Assembly: GCF_900116495.1 (NCBI RefSeq)
Contig: NZ_FPAY01000007.1
Location: 179,599 to 243,598, forward strand
Source of the DNA: Arthrobacter sp. ov118
GTDB taxonomy: Bacteria; Actinomycetota; Actinomycetes; Actinomycetales; Micrococcaceae
Direction: 5' to 3'
Length of the DNA stretch: 64,000 nucleotides
Numbering within the stretch: position 1 is the first letter of the stretch; the number at the start of each line of letters is the position of its first letter. Positions 42,075 through 49,869 of the stretch are shown here, one piece after another. A program made the translations under genes and the position numbers. The notes beneath the pieces were generated by a model. It saw only the letters and a program-made list of their open reading frames with translations, made no database searches and had not been told where the DNA came from.

Positions 42075-43250
42075 CTATGGCTTCAGGACCACCTTGATGC
42101 AGCCATCTTGCTTCTTCTGGAACATCTCGTAGGCTGCTGCAGCCCCGTCCAGGGACACTTCATGCGTCTTCAGGTCCATTACGCCCAGAGGATCCGACGG
42201 ATCCTCCACAATCGGGAGCAGCTCATCGGTCCAGTTGCGCACGTTGCACTGGCCCATGCGCAGCTGCAACTGCTTGTCGAACATTGTCAGCAAAGGCATC
42301 GGACTGGCCGTACCGCCGTAGACTCCACTCAGCGAAAGCGTTCCGCCCCGACGGACGGCGTCGATGGCGGAATGCAAAACCGTCAGCCGGTCCACGCCGG
42401 CGGTCTCCATGGCCTTCTTCGCCACGGCGTCCGGCAATATGCCCACAACATGTTGGGCGAACGCACCGACCGGTGAGTTGTGGGCCTCCATTCCGACGGC
42501 GTCGAGCACGGCGTCAGGGCCCCGCCCGTCCGTCATATCGCGCAGCCGGTCCCCGATATCCTTCGTGAAATCCAGGGTCTCTATCCCGTGGCGCTCAGCC
42601 ATCCGGCGCCGCTCCGGGACAGGTTCCACCGCGATCACCCGCTGCCCCAAATGACGTCCGATGCGGCTGGCGAACTGTCCTACGGGGCCGAGCCCGAACA
42701 CGGCAAGCGTGCCCCCGGCGGGGACGTCGGCGTATTTCACGCCCTGCCACGCGGTGGGGAGGATGTCCGAGAGGTACAGGTAGCGCTCATCCGGCAGTTC
42801 TTTCCCGACCTTAATGGGCCCGTAGTCGGCGTGCGGAACGCGCAAATACTCAGCCTGGCCGCCGGGCACGGAGCCGTAGAGTTCAGAGAACCCGAACAGG
42901 CTCGCCCCGCTGTTGTGATCGTGCACCTGCGTTGTTTCACACTGCGACTGCAGGCCCTGCTTACACATCCAGCAGTGGCCGCAGGAGATGTTGAACGGAA
43001 TGACAACGCGGTCCCCCGGCTGGAGGTCGTGGACGCCGGCGCCGACCTCCTGGACGATCCCCATTGGTTCGTGGCCCAAGATGTCGCCGGACTTCAGGTA
43101 CGGGCCCAGGACTTCGTAGAGGTGGAGATCGGACCCGCAAATCGCCGTCGAGGTAATTTTGACGATGGCGTCAGTGGGGTCCTGGATCACCGGGTCCGGC
43201 ACGTTTTCAACGCGGACCGACCTCTTGCCTTGCCAGGTTAATGCCCTCAT
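42075..43250 (-). CDS. Zinc-dependent alcohol/formaldehyde dehydrogenase-like protein
   Basis: A 391-aa medium-chain dehydrogenase resembling glutathione-independent formaldehyde dehydrogenase. The catalytic zinc ligands are in CGSDLHLYE and GHEPMGIV. The structural zinc site is the four-Cys cluster CGHCWMCKQGLQSQC. The Rossmann nucleotide loop is VFGLGPVGQF. The extra loop of the formaldehyde dehydrogenase group is visible around residues 230-270. The substrate (formaldehyde, other aldehydes or alcohols) cannot be told. ATG 43250 is chosen for the GGAG upstream. The 16-bp element at 43280-43295 lies about 30 bases before the start. Confidence 0.87.
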   Translation of the reverse strand: MRALTWQGKRSVRVENVPDPVIQDPTDAIVKITSTAICGSDLHLYEVLGPYLKSGDILGHEPMGIVQEVGAGVHDLQPGDRVVIPFNISCGHCWMCKQGLQSQCETTQVHDHNSGASLFGFSELYGSVPGGQAEYLRVPHADYGPIKVGKELPDERYLYLSDILPTAWQGVKYADVPAGGTLAVFGLGPVGQFASRIGRHLGQRVIAVEPVPERRRMAERHGIETLDFTKDIGDRLRDMTDGRGPDAVLDAVGMEAHNSPVGAFAQHVVGILPDAVAKKAMETAGVDRLTVLHSAIDAVRRGGTLSLSGVYGGTASPMPLLTMFDKQLQLRMGQCNVRNWTDELLPIVEDPSDPLGVMDLKTHEVSLDGAAAAYEMFQKKQDGCIKVVLKP

Positions 43251-43279
43251 TAGAACTCCTTCGCGTGAACCGAAATTGC

Positions 43280-43295
43280 TAAGCATGCTGAGCAT
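43280..43295. promoter_or_regulatory. Shared 16-bp element, copy 1
   Basis: TAAGCATGCTGAGCAT, upstream of the alcohol dehydrogenase gene. It matches 15 of 16 bases with the element at 46788-46803. Confidence 0.45.
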
Positions 43296-43417
43296 CCAGC
43301 CTAGCCCGGAGCCTCGTCCACGATCAAGGACTACCGGCGGAAGGCCGCCGAACGCACGCCCGCCGCGCTGCCCGAGCGCATCGTCCGGCGAAAGGGCGGC
43401 CGATTTCCTGATCGCAC

Positions 43418-44065
43418 TCAGGGAGCCAGCACCGTCTCGATTAACATCTGCTCAAGCCAGGCGAGGTAGCCTTCCTCGCTCCAGCCGGCCTGCACCACCA
43501 GGAGCTCATGCTGGTAAGGGGACGTCAGGACAAAGAGCGTCGCAGCCACGGACTCTTCCGACATGTCCGCGCGAAGGCCGCCGCGCTGCTGAAGCAGGCG
43601 CGCCACCTTCAGCAAATCAGCGCGGATGCGCTCCTGGAGCCCGGCATGCGCCGCAGCGATGTCCGCATCCCCCTGTGCGGCAGCCGCCAGTGCCTGCCAG
43701 AGCCGCCCGATGCGGCCGTTGAGTTCCGCGGCAAACGAGGCCAAGCCGAGCAGCGCGTCCCGGGCCCGCTCCTGGGCCAGCACAGCCTGCGCCGCCGGCA
43801 CCTCAAGAATGGACCGGCCGCCCTCCGCGCCGGCTGTCGCCGTCTCCAAGGCAGCGAGCAGCAGCCGCTTCTTTGGCCCGTGGCTTTGGACCGTCTCCAC
43901 GGATACGCCGGCCTCACCCGCGATGGCCGCAAGCGTGGTCGCGGTGAAGCCGTTCGCCGCAAAGCAGCGGCCGGCCGCCTCAAGCACGCGCCTGCGGGTG
44001 GCGGACGCCTGCTCTTCCCGCAACGCTGAACGGTACTGCCGCGGCCCAGAATTATTCCTCGCCAT
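43418..44065 (-). CDS. TetR-family repressor
   Basis: A 215-aa TetR/AcrR regulator. The N-terminal helix-turn-helix domain spans residues ~22-68 (TRRRVLEAAGRCFAANGF and GVSVETVQSHGPKKRL); the rest is the ligand and dimer domain. It faces the glycosyltransferase gene, 72 bases away, and a near-perfect 25-bp palindrome lies between them. It probably represses that gene and itself until a ligand, plausibly a substrate of the glycosyltransferase, binds. ATG 44065 has GAGGAAG upstream. Confidence 0.87.
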   Translation of the reverse strand: MARNNSGPRQYRSALREEQASATRRRVLEAAGRCFAANGFTATTLAAIAGEAGVSVETVQSHGPKKRLLLAALETATAGAEGGRSILEVPAAQAVLAQERARDALLGLASFAAELNGRIGRLWQALAAAAQGDADIAAAHAGLQERIRADLLKVARLLQQRGGLRADMSEESVAATLFVLTSPYQHELLVVQAGWSEEGYLAWLEQMLIETVLAP

Positions 44066-44079
44066 TCTTCCTCACCATA

Positions 44080-44104
44080 TTGACTACTGTTACATAGTAA
44101 TCAA
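44080..44104. promoter_or_regulatory. Palindromic operator between tetR and the glycosyltransferase
   Basis: TTGACTACT-N7-AGTAATCAA: eight of nine arm positions are complementary. The size and position fit a TetR operator controlling both divergent genes. Confidence 0.65.
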
Positions 44105-44137
44105 AACTGAAGCAACGTAATCAGTTCAGGAGGCGGC

Positions 44138-45457
44138 ATGGCATCGGTACTTGTTTGTTCCAGTCCCTTGATCGGGCATGTCACACCGATGCTGGCCGTG
44201 GCCGCCGGCCTCGTGGAGAGAGGGCACGATGTCCGCTTCCTCACGGGGCAGCGGTTCGAGCACCGGGTGGCGGAGACCGGCGCCACCTTCGTGCCCCTCC
44301 CGCCGGCGGCGGACTTCGACGATACGAAGCTGGACGAGGCCTTCCCGGGCCGCGTGGGGCTGAAAGGACCCAGAGGAATCCGGTTCGACATCAAAGAAAT
44401 CTTCATGCGTCCCGGGAAGGCCCAGTACGAGGCGATCCAGGCGGTCTTCGCGGAGCGTCCGGTCGATGCGGTCCTGGCCGAGTCGCTGTTCATGGGCGCC
44501 GCACTGCTGCTCGCCGGAGCGAATCCAGGCCGTCCTGCGGTCATCAACTGCGGCATCGTGCCGCTCAGCCTGGCCAGCCGCGACACGGCTCCCTACGGGC
44601 TGGGCATACCGCCAATGTCGGGCGCCGCGGGCCGGCTGCGGAACCGTGCACTGCAGACCCTGACCGAGAAGGTGGTCTTTGCCCCAGTCCAAAAATACGC
44701 GGACAACATCGCCCGCGAGGTCACGGGATCACCGTTTCCGAACTTCTTCATGGACTGGCCCCGCGCCGCCGACCACATCGCCCAGTTCGGCGTTCGCGAC
44801 TTCGAATACCCCCGATCCGACCTGCCCGAGACAGTCCATTTCGTGGGCCCGGTATCCCAAGGCGGAGCAGCGGCCGCCAGCGCCCCCGCGCTGCCCGAGT
44901 GGTGGGCCGACCTCGATGCCGGCCGTCCCGTTGTGCACGTCACCCAGGGCACTGTCGCCAACCGGGACTTCGACGACCTCGTCCGCCCTGCTATTGAAGG
45001 TCTGGCTGACGACGACGTCCTCGTCGTCGTCACCACCGGTGGCCGGCCACTCGACTCACTCTCCGGTCCACTCCCCCGCAACGTCCGCGTCGCCACCTAC
45101 CTGCCCTACGACGAACTGCTGCCCAAAACGGACGTCCTGGTCACCAACGGAGGCTACGGCGGCGTGCAGTTCGCCCTTCGCCATGGCGTGCCCCTCGTCG
45201 TTGCGGGCGAAACAGAGGATAAAACCGAAGTATCAGCCCGGGTGGCGTGGTCTGGCAGCGGAATCAATCTGCGGACCAACCGCGCCAAACCCGACGCCGT
45301 CGCCAAGGCCGTCCGCGCAGTCCTGTCCAGTCCTTCCTACCGCGACGCCAGCAACCGCATTGGCCTCGCCATCCGGGACTCGCGGGGCGTGGACGAGCTT
45401 GCCGATCTCCTCGAACGCCTTTCCGCCAGCCGGACGCCGCACGCTGACGAGGGCTGA
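44138..45457 (+). CDS. MGT/UGT-type glycosyltransferase (GT1)
   Basis: A 439-aa GT-B fold glycosyltransferase of family GT1, like macrolide and flavonoid glucosyltransferases. The acceptor-side N-terminal domain begins SSPLIGHVTPMLAVAAGL. The C-terminal nucleotide-sugar domain has HVTQGTVANRDFDDLV and LVTNGGYGGVQFALRHGVP, split at VTNGGYGG, which is the donor site. Such enzymes inactivate or decorate small hydrophobic compounds. The adjacent TetR and operator suggest induction by such a compound, possibly a toxin or antibiotic. ATG 44138 follows AGGAGG. Confidence 0.88.
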   Translation: MASVLVCSSPLIGHVTPMLAVAAGLVERGHDVRFLTGQRFEHRVAETGATFVPLPPAADFDDTKLDEAFPGRVGLKGPRGIRFDIKEIFMRPGKAQYEAIQAVFAERPVDAVLAESLFMGAALLLAGANPGRPAVINCGIVPLSLASRDTAPYGLGIPPMSGAAGRLRNRALQTLTEKVVFAPVQKYADNIAREVTGSPFPNFFMDWPRAADHIAQFGVRDFEYPRSDLPETVHFVGPVSQGGAAAASAPALPEWWADLDAGRPVVHVTQGTVANRDFDDLVRPAIEGLADDDVLVVVTTGGRPLDSLSGPLPRNVRVATYLPYDELLPKTDVLVTNGGYGGVQFALRHGVPLVVAGETEDKTEVSARVAWSGSGINLRTNRAKPDAVAKAVRAVLSSPSYRDASNRIGLAIRDSRGVDELADLLERLSASRTPHADEG

Positions 45458-45479
45458 CCAGGACAGACCGGCATCACCG

Positions 45480-45502
45480 CGCCGGGGTTCCGAACCCCGG
45501 CG
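45480..45502 (+). terminator. Hairpin terminator after the GT1 gene
   Basis: A perfect 10-bp stem, CGCCGGGGTT (45480-45489) with AACCCCGGCG (45493-45502), around a 3-base loop, lies 22 bases after the stop codon. Confidence 0.7.
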
Positions 45503-45525
45503 TGCCAGCCGCCCTCCCTTGGCAA

Positions 45526-45618
45526 GGATCAATCGGGACAAGTATCTATCGGGACAGGATCAACCGCGGCAGGGATCAATCGGACAAGTATCAATCACTA
45601 CAAGATCAATCGCGCGAG
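45526..45618. repeat. Six tandem 15-16-bp units
   Basis: Units at 45526, 45542, 45557, 45573, 45588 and 45604 follow the consensus G(G/T)ATCAATCGGGACAA. Lengths alternate 16-15-16-15-16-15. The last unit runs into the final codons of the DUF2795 gene on the minus strand. About 15.5 bases is one and a half helical turns, so sites would alternate faces. Confidence 0.8.
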
Positions 45619-45800
45619 ATGGCTGAACTGACCGCGGTCGGGCTGTCGAATGTCTTGTCGGGCAGGCCTTCCAAAGCTTTCAAAGTTTCCGCGTCCGCCC
45701 CAGAATCCTTTGCCTTGGACAACAGCGTCTCCCGGTCTGCCGGGTAGTCCACTCCCCCGAGGAACTTCTGGACTTCAATGGGTGTAGGGAGGTCATTCAT
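45606..45800 (-). CDS. DUF2795 family protein
   Basis: A 64-aa DUF2795 protein: PTPIEVQKFLGGVDYPADRE then LLSKAKDSGADAETLKALEGLPD is the family pattern, a small helical domain common in actinobacteria and of unknown function. The usual last part SPTAVSSAI (NAADVSKAI-like) is present. ATG 45800 has AAAGGAC upstream. It follows the GT2 gene by 18 bases and is probably in the same transcript. Its last four codons (ISRD) lie within the tandem-repeat array. Confidence 0.83.
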   Translation of the reverse strand: MNDLPTPIEVQKFLGGVDYPADRETLLSKAKDSGADAETLKALEGLPDKTFDSPTAVSSAISRD

Positions 45801-45818
45801 GGTCTTTCGTCCTTTCGC

Positions 45819-46685
45819 TCAATCAACTTCCTGGCCCAGTACTTCCAGGTAGGCTTCCACCGTCCGGTCCGGGATGGTGGTTGGCGCCTCCAGGTGCACG
45901 GCGCCCGAGGGAAGAATGCCCGCGCCGCCGTACCTGTCCATCACCTGCCATTGGGCGAGCACATCCTCGCCCGCGTGAACCGGCGGAAGCCGCGTCCAAA
46001 ACTCGAACCCGCCGGCGTCGTGCAGGGCTGCGGTCCGATACATGACGCACCCGCCGAGCCATGCGATCCGGTACGCTATCCATTCCCCAGACTGGAGACC
46101 AAGGTCCGCGCTGAGGTGCGCCAAGTTCGCGGCACTATGGAGGGACCAACGCTCAAAACCGTCGGCCCCCGGCCTGATCCGTTCCGGATGGACCGGCCCA
46201 TCCCACGGGGAGAAGGCACCTGTCTGCTCCGGGCGCCTGTCTGAGAGATAGGACAAGCCCTGCGGTGCCATGCCGACAAACCCACAATCGAGCTGTTCCA
46301 AGGCCTCACCCAGAAGTTGCAACGCGTCCGGCTCCAGCCAAACGTCGTCGTCGAGGAACAGAACTTTCTCCGCCGCGGCCTGTTCGAGCATGAACTGTCG
46401 ATGCTCCGCCAGCCCCTGCCGCGGCAAATGCCGTAGGAGTTCGACAGGCCGGCCCTGCGCCCGTAGCACCCGGACCATCGCCGCCGCTGCCGCGCTCTCC
46501 CAGGCCGGCGCCCCCGAGGATTGGTCGCTGATGACCACCCTGAACTCCGATTGCTGCTGCGCCGCCAGCCCGGCCAGGGTCACACCAAGCTCCGCGGGAC
46601 GGTCGCAAGTTGGAATAAGAACGTCGACAGGAACCTCGGCCGCCGGTATTGCCGGCTGTGCCCAATGCGAAGACGACCGGCTCAT
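45819..46685 (-). CDS. Family 2 glycosyltransferase
   Basis: A 288-aa GT-A fold glycosyltransferase. VDVLIPTCDRPAELGVTL is the nucleotide-binding N-terminus, LFLDDDVWLEPDAL carries the DxD metal motif, and the later HAGEDVLAQW supplies the catalytic ED dyad. No membrane helix is predicted, so it acts in the cytoplasm or peripherally. The acceptor is unknown and no polysaccharide cluster surrounds it. ATG 46685 has a strong GGAGG. Co-transcribed with the DUF2795 gene. Confidence 0.85.
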   Translation of the reverse strand: MSRSSSHWAQPAIPAAEVPVDVLIPTCDRPAELGVTLAGLAAQQQSEFRVVISDQSSGAPAWESAAAAAMVRVLRAQGRPVELLRHLPRQGLAEHRQFMLEQAAAEKVLFLDDDVWLEPDALQLLGEALEQLDCGFVGMAPQGLSYLSDRRPEQTGAFSPWDGPVHPERIRPGADGFERWSLHSAANLAHLSADLGLQSGEWIAYRIAWLGGCVMYRTAALHDAGGFEFWTRLPPVHAGEDVLAQWQVMDRYGGAGILPSGAVHLEAPTTIPDRTVEAYLEVLGQEVD

Positions 46686-47034
46686 TAAAGTCTCCTCCCT
46701 CTCAGCCCGGAAATGTCCGGTGCCGCGTTTTTGGAGTCCCGGCGATGTGGGCGCCTGGGCGGGATGACCACTGATAATTCCAAGTCATAAGCATACTGAG
46801 CATAGGCGTCGATGCAAGGTCCGGCGGCACGGGCGGAAGGCACTTCTCAGCCACTGCGCAACGCGGATCCTTCCCAGACCCTACGAAGGTGGGTAATCTG
46901 AGAAAACTATCGGCCTTCGTGTTTGTGCATTTGGGGGCGGGCGGTTAAGGCTCGTGCAGGAAGGGCCGCTGGTGCCGTTAGGACAGTAGCGCAACCACCT
47001 CGGGCCTGACCGGCCCCTTCCACCTAGGACATCC
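46686..47034. other. 349-bp divergent intergenic region
   Basis: It lies between the GT2 gene (-) and the GCS2 gene (+). Apart from the 16-bp element at 46788-46803 I see no gene, RNA or clear promoter. It must hold promoters for both directions. Confidence 0.45.
46788..46803. promoter_or_regulatory. Shared 16-bp element, copy 2
   Basis: TAAGCATACTGAGCAT, one base different from copy 1 at 43280-43295. Read on the minus strand it contains TATGCT, which fits a -10 box for the GT2 gene about 105 bases away. Confidence 0.45.
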
Positions 47035-48210
47035 ATGCGCCGAACGGGACCCCGCACGCACGGTGACAGTTGCCGCACGTTCGGTGTCGAGGAAGAATTC
47101 CTGCTCGTCGACAGCCGAACAGGGCAGCCCATGCCAGTCGCCGAACAGTCACTTTCCCGACGCCAAAAATCTGTGGAAGCGCCTCTGGGGCCGGCGCTGA
47201 CCCTGGAAGTTCAGCAGGAGCAACTTGAGGCCGTTGGCCCTGTCTGCCGCACCCTGCCGGAGTTGGCCTCAGCCATCCGCTCTGGCCGCATCCTGGCCGA
47301 TGAGGCTGCCCGATCCATGGGAGCCCGGGCAGTCGCGTTGGCCACCAGTCCCCTGCCGACGACGCCAACCCTGGTGGCCCATCCGCGGTATCTGAACATG
47401 GCTGCCCGGTTTGGGTTGACCCTTCACGAGCAACTGACGTGCGGCTTCCATGTTCACGTGGCCATCAACTCGGCGGAGGAAGGCGTGGCGGTTCTGGACC
47501 GAATCCGCGTCTGGCTGCCAATTGTGCTTGCCCTGAGTGCCAATTCCCCCTTCTGGAGGGGAACCGACAGCGGTTATGCGAGCTTCCGGTACCAAGCCTG
47601 GAGCCGGTGGCCGACGGCGGGCCCCTGCGAGCACTTCGGCTCCGTGCGGGCATACCGGCGCCACGTGCAGTCCTTGCTGGCAGCAGACGTACTCCTGGAC
47701 GAAGGCATGGTGTATTTTGACGCCCGGCTGTCGCGCAGCCATCCCACAGTGGAAGTCCGCATCGGCGATGTGTGCCTGGATGCCGGCCATGCCGCCACCA
47801 TTGCAGCCGTCGTGCGGGCACTGGTCGAGCAAGCAGCCCGGGATTGGGCAGCGGGCAGCCCCGCTCCCCGCGTCTCAGCCGCAGTACTCCGCCTGGCCGG
47901 GTGGAAGGCCAGTTCGGCCGGCGTGGACGGAGCGCTTTTGCATCCGTTGCTGAACACGCCGTGCCCGGCGGCTGAAGCCGTCCAGGCTCTCCTGAGCCAC
48001 ATCCGCCCCACCCTGGCCGAAACAGGCGATGAGGAACACGTGACCGATGAGTTGGCCCGGATTCTCACGGCCGGCACAGGTGCACGTCGGCAGCGGGAAG
48101 TGATGCTCAGCAGCCAGAGCCTGACAGCGGTGGTGATGGACGCCGTCGAACTCACCCACGGCACAGCGCAGGGGCAACGTCGTCTGCCCGGACGACTTCA
48201 ATCAGCCTGA
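47035..48210 (+). CDS. GCS2/YbdK-type carboxylate-amine ligase
   Basis: A 391-aa member of glutamate-cysteine ligase family 2 (YbdK-like). TFGVEEEFLLVDSRTG is the catalytic Glu-rich N-terminus. CGFHVHVAINS and TVEVRIGDVCLDA are the nucleotide and metal strands. YbdK has weak glutamate-cysteine ligase activity; actinobacteria make mycothiol rather than glutathione, so another amino-acid ligation is likely. It sits 21 bases before a dipeptidase-like gene, so the pair may make and break the same kind of dipeptide (inference). ATG 47035 has AGGAC upstream. Confidence 0.86.
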   Translation: MRRTGPRTHGDSCRTFGVEEEFLLVDSRTGQPMPVAEQSLSRRQKSVEAPLGPALTLEVQQEQLEAVGPVCRTLPELASAIRSGRILADEAARSMGARAVALATSPLPTTPTLVAHPRYLNMAARFGLTLHEQLTCGFHVHVAINSAEEGVAVLDRIRVWLPIVLALSANSPFWRGTDSGYASFRYQAWSRWPTAGPCEHFGSVRAYRRHVQSLLAADVLLDEGMVYFDARLSRSHPTVEVRIGDVCLDAGHAATIAAVVRALVEQAARDWAAGSPAPRVSAAVLRLAGWKASSAGVDGALLHPLLNTPCPAAEAVQALLSHIRPTLAETGDEEHVTDELARILTAGTGARRQREVMLSSQSLTAVVMDAVELTHGTAQGQRRLPGRLQSA

Positions 48211-48231
48211 CTACCCGAGCGGAGCACCACC

Positions 48232-49620
48232 ATGGACGTGGACGACGAGGTCCGAAGCTACGTGGACACCCACGCGCCCCTGCTCGTCGAGCGGCTCTCG
48301 GAATGGATCCGCATACCCTCAGTGGCCGGTGTCCCTGAGCGGAAACACAACCTTGAGCGGTCGGCTAACTGGCTGGCCGGAGAACTGCGCGGCGCCGGAT
48401 TCCCCATCACGGAGATCTGGCGTGGGGCGGAGTGCCCCGCTGTCTATGCCGAATGGGTGGCCGCCCCGGGCTCCCCCACGGTGCTCATTTACAGCCACCA
48501 CGACGTCCGCGCCGTCAAGGAGGAAAACTGGGACCAAACCTCCCCGTTCGACCCGGTGCGCCGGGACGGCCGGCTCTACGGCCGGGGAACCTCAGATGCC
48601 AAGGGCCAGGTCTTGGCCCACGTCTGGGGCATCCGCTCTCATTTGCACGCCACCGGGCGCTCCGCACCTGCCGTGAATCTCAAAATGATCATCGAAGGGG
48701 AGGAAGAGGCGGGTTCCCCCGGATTGGCAGACCTTCTTCGGGCGAACCGGTCCCGTCTGGACGCAGACGTGGTGATCTTCTCCGACACCTTGCTGTGGCG
48801 GGCCAATCATCCGGCCCTCTGCACCAGCATCCGGGGCATGCTCGGCGCGCGCTTGGAGGTCTACGGTCCATTCACGGACATCCACAGCGGCGCGGTGTCC
48901 GGTACCGCACCCAATCCCGCCTTCGAACTGAGCAACCTGCTGGCACAGCTGCACGACCAGAAAGGCAGGATCACGCTCCCAGGCTTCTACAACGACGTTG
49001 AGGAAATCTCCCCGCGCCGCCGCGCCGAACTGGCCGCGCTGCCGTTCGACCCACAGGACTGGCTGGACCGGTCGCACACCCGCAGCATCGGCGGCGAGGA
49101 GGGCTTCACCGTTCTGGAGCGGATCTGGGAGCGCCCCGCTATGGAGGTCATCGCGATGGCAGCCGGGGACCCCATCGGCGTAGCTAGGGCAGCAGTTCCT
49201 TCCATGGCATCGGCCGACCTCAGTATCCGCACAGTCAGCGGGCAGAAAGCGCACGCGGTCGCCGACCAGCTACGGCAATGGATTGCTGAAACCATCAGCG
49301 ACCGCTTTGGCTATGAGCTGTCGCTCGAAACAGAGACCGCGCAGGAACCCTACCGGACCCCTGACGGCGCATTTGTTGATGCCCTCGCAGCGGCAATGGC
49401 CAAAGGCTTCGGGGTACGGGAGGTGGGGCGGATGGGAAACGCCGGCGGCGGACCCGCCAGCCTTATCTCCTCCGCATTAGATGTTCCGGTGGTCTTTTTC
49501 GGGACGGGGCTGGTGGAGGACAACTGGCACGACAGTGACGAAAGCGTCAGCATTGACATCCTGAAGTCCGGTGCCGCGACGCTGGCGTTTTTGTGGGATG
49601 AGTTGGGCCGCCGGGGCTAG
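48232..49620 (+). CDS. M20-family dipeptidase
   Basis: A 462-aa zinc metallopeptidase of family M20 (carnosinase/DapE-like). Metal and catalytic residues are in YSHHDVRAV (H-x-D), GRGTSDAKGQ and EGEEEAGSPG (Glu-Glu), and the family dimerisation domain with YGPFTDIHSG follows. The C-terminal His ligand should be in the EDNWHDSDE block. It hydrolyses dipeptides or N-acyl amino acids in the cytoplasm. It follows the GCS2 ligase in a two-gene operon; GGAG precedes ATG 48232. Confidence 0.9.
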   Translation: MDVDDEVRSYVDTHAPLLVERLSEWIRIPSVAGVPERKHNLERSANWLAGELRGAGFPITEIWRGAECPAVYAEWVAAPGSPTVLIYSHHDVRAVKEENWDQTSPFDPVRRDGRLYGRGTSDAKGQVLAHVWGIRSHLHATGRSAPAVNLKMIIEGEEEAGSPGLADLLRANRSRLDADVVIFSDTLLWRANHPALCTSIRGMLGARLEVYGPFTDIHSGAVSGTAPNPAFELSNLLAQLHDQKGRITLPGFYNDVEEISPRRRAELAALPFDPQDWLDRSHTRSIGGEEGFTVLERIWERPAMEVIAMAAGDPIGVARAAVPSMASADLSIRTVSGQKAHAVADQLRQWIAETISDRFGYELSLETETAQEPYRTPDGAFVDALAAAMAKGFGVREVGRMGNAGGGPASLISSALDVPVVFFGTGLVEDNWHDSDESVSIDILKSGAATLAFLWDELGRRG

Positions 49621-49741
49621 TCAGCGCGCCGCCCAGCTTCGGGTGGCGACCGGGAAACATAGTGCCGGCCGCACGCTGGTTGAGGAGAGCGTACGGCCGG
49701 AAACTTTGAACCGAGGTTCCTTAATACTCTCGCCCATCCCG

Positions 49742-49759
49742 CTGAGAGAAGACTGAGAG
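49742..49759. promoter_or_regulatory. Direct repeat, possible response-regulator site
   Basis: CTGAGAG at 49742 and 49753, 11 bp apart (one helical turn), about 110 bases before the histidine kinase start. OmpR-type regulators bind such direct repeats. Confidence 0.35.
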
Positions 49760-49869
49760 TGGCGGGTTTCCCGTAGCGGATCCCGCCGGCCGGGAAGAGA
49801 GCGCGCGTCAACCCCGGAAATTTCCCGCCTGCGGTTGTTCGGATCCCCCGGGTGCCGCATTCTGGGAGC

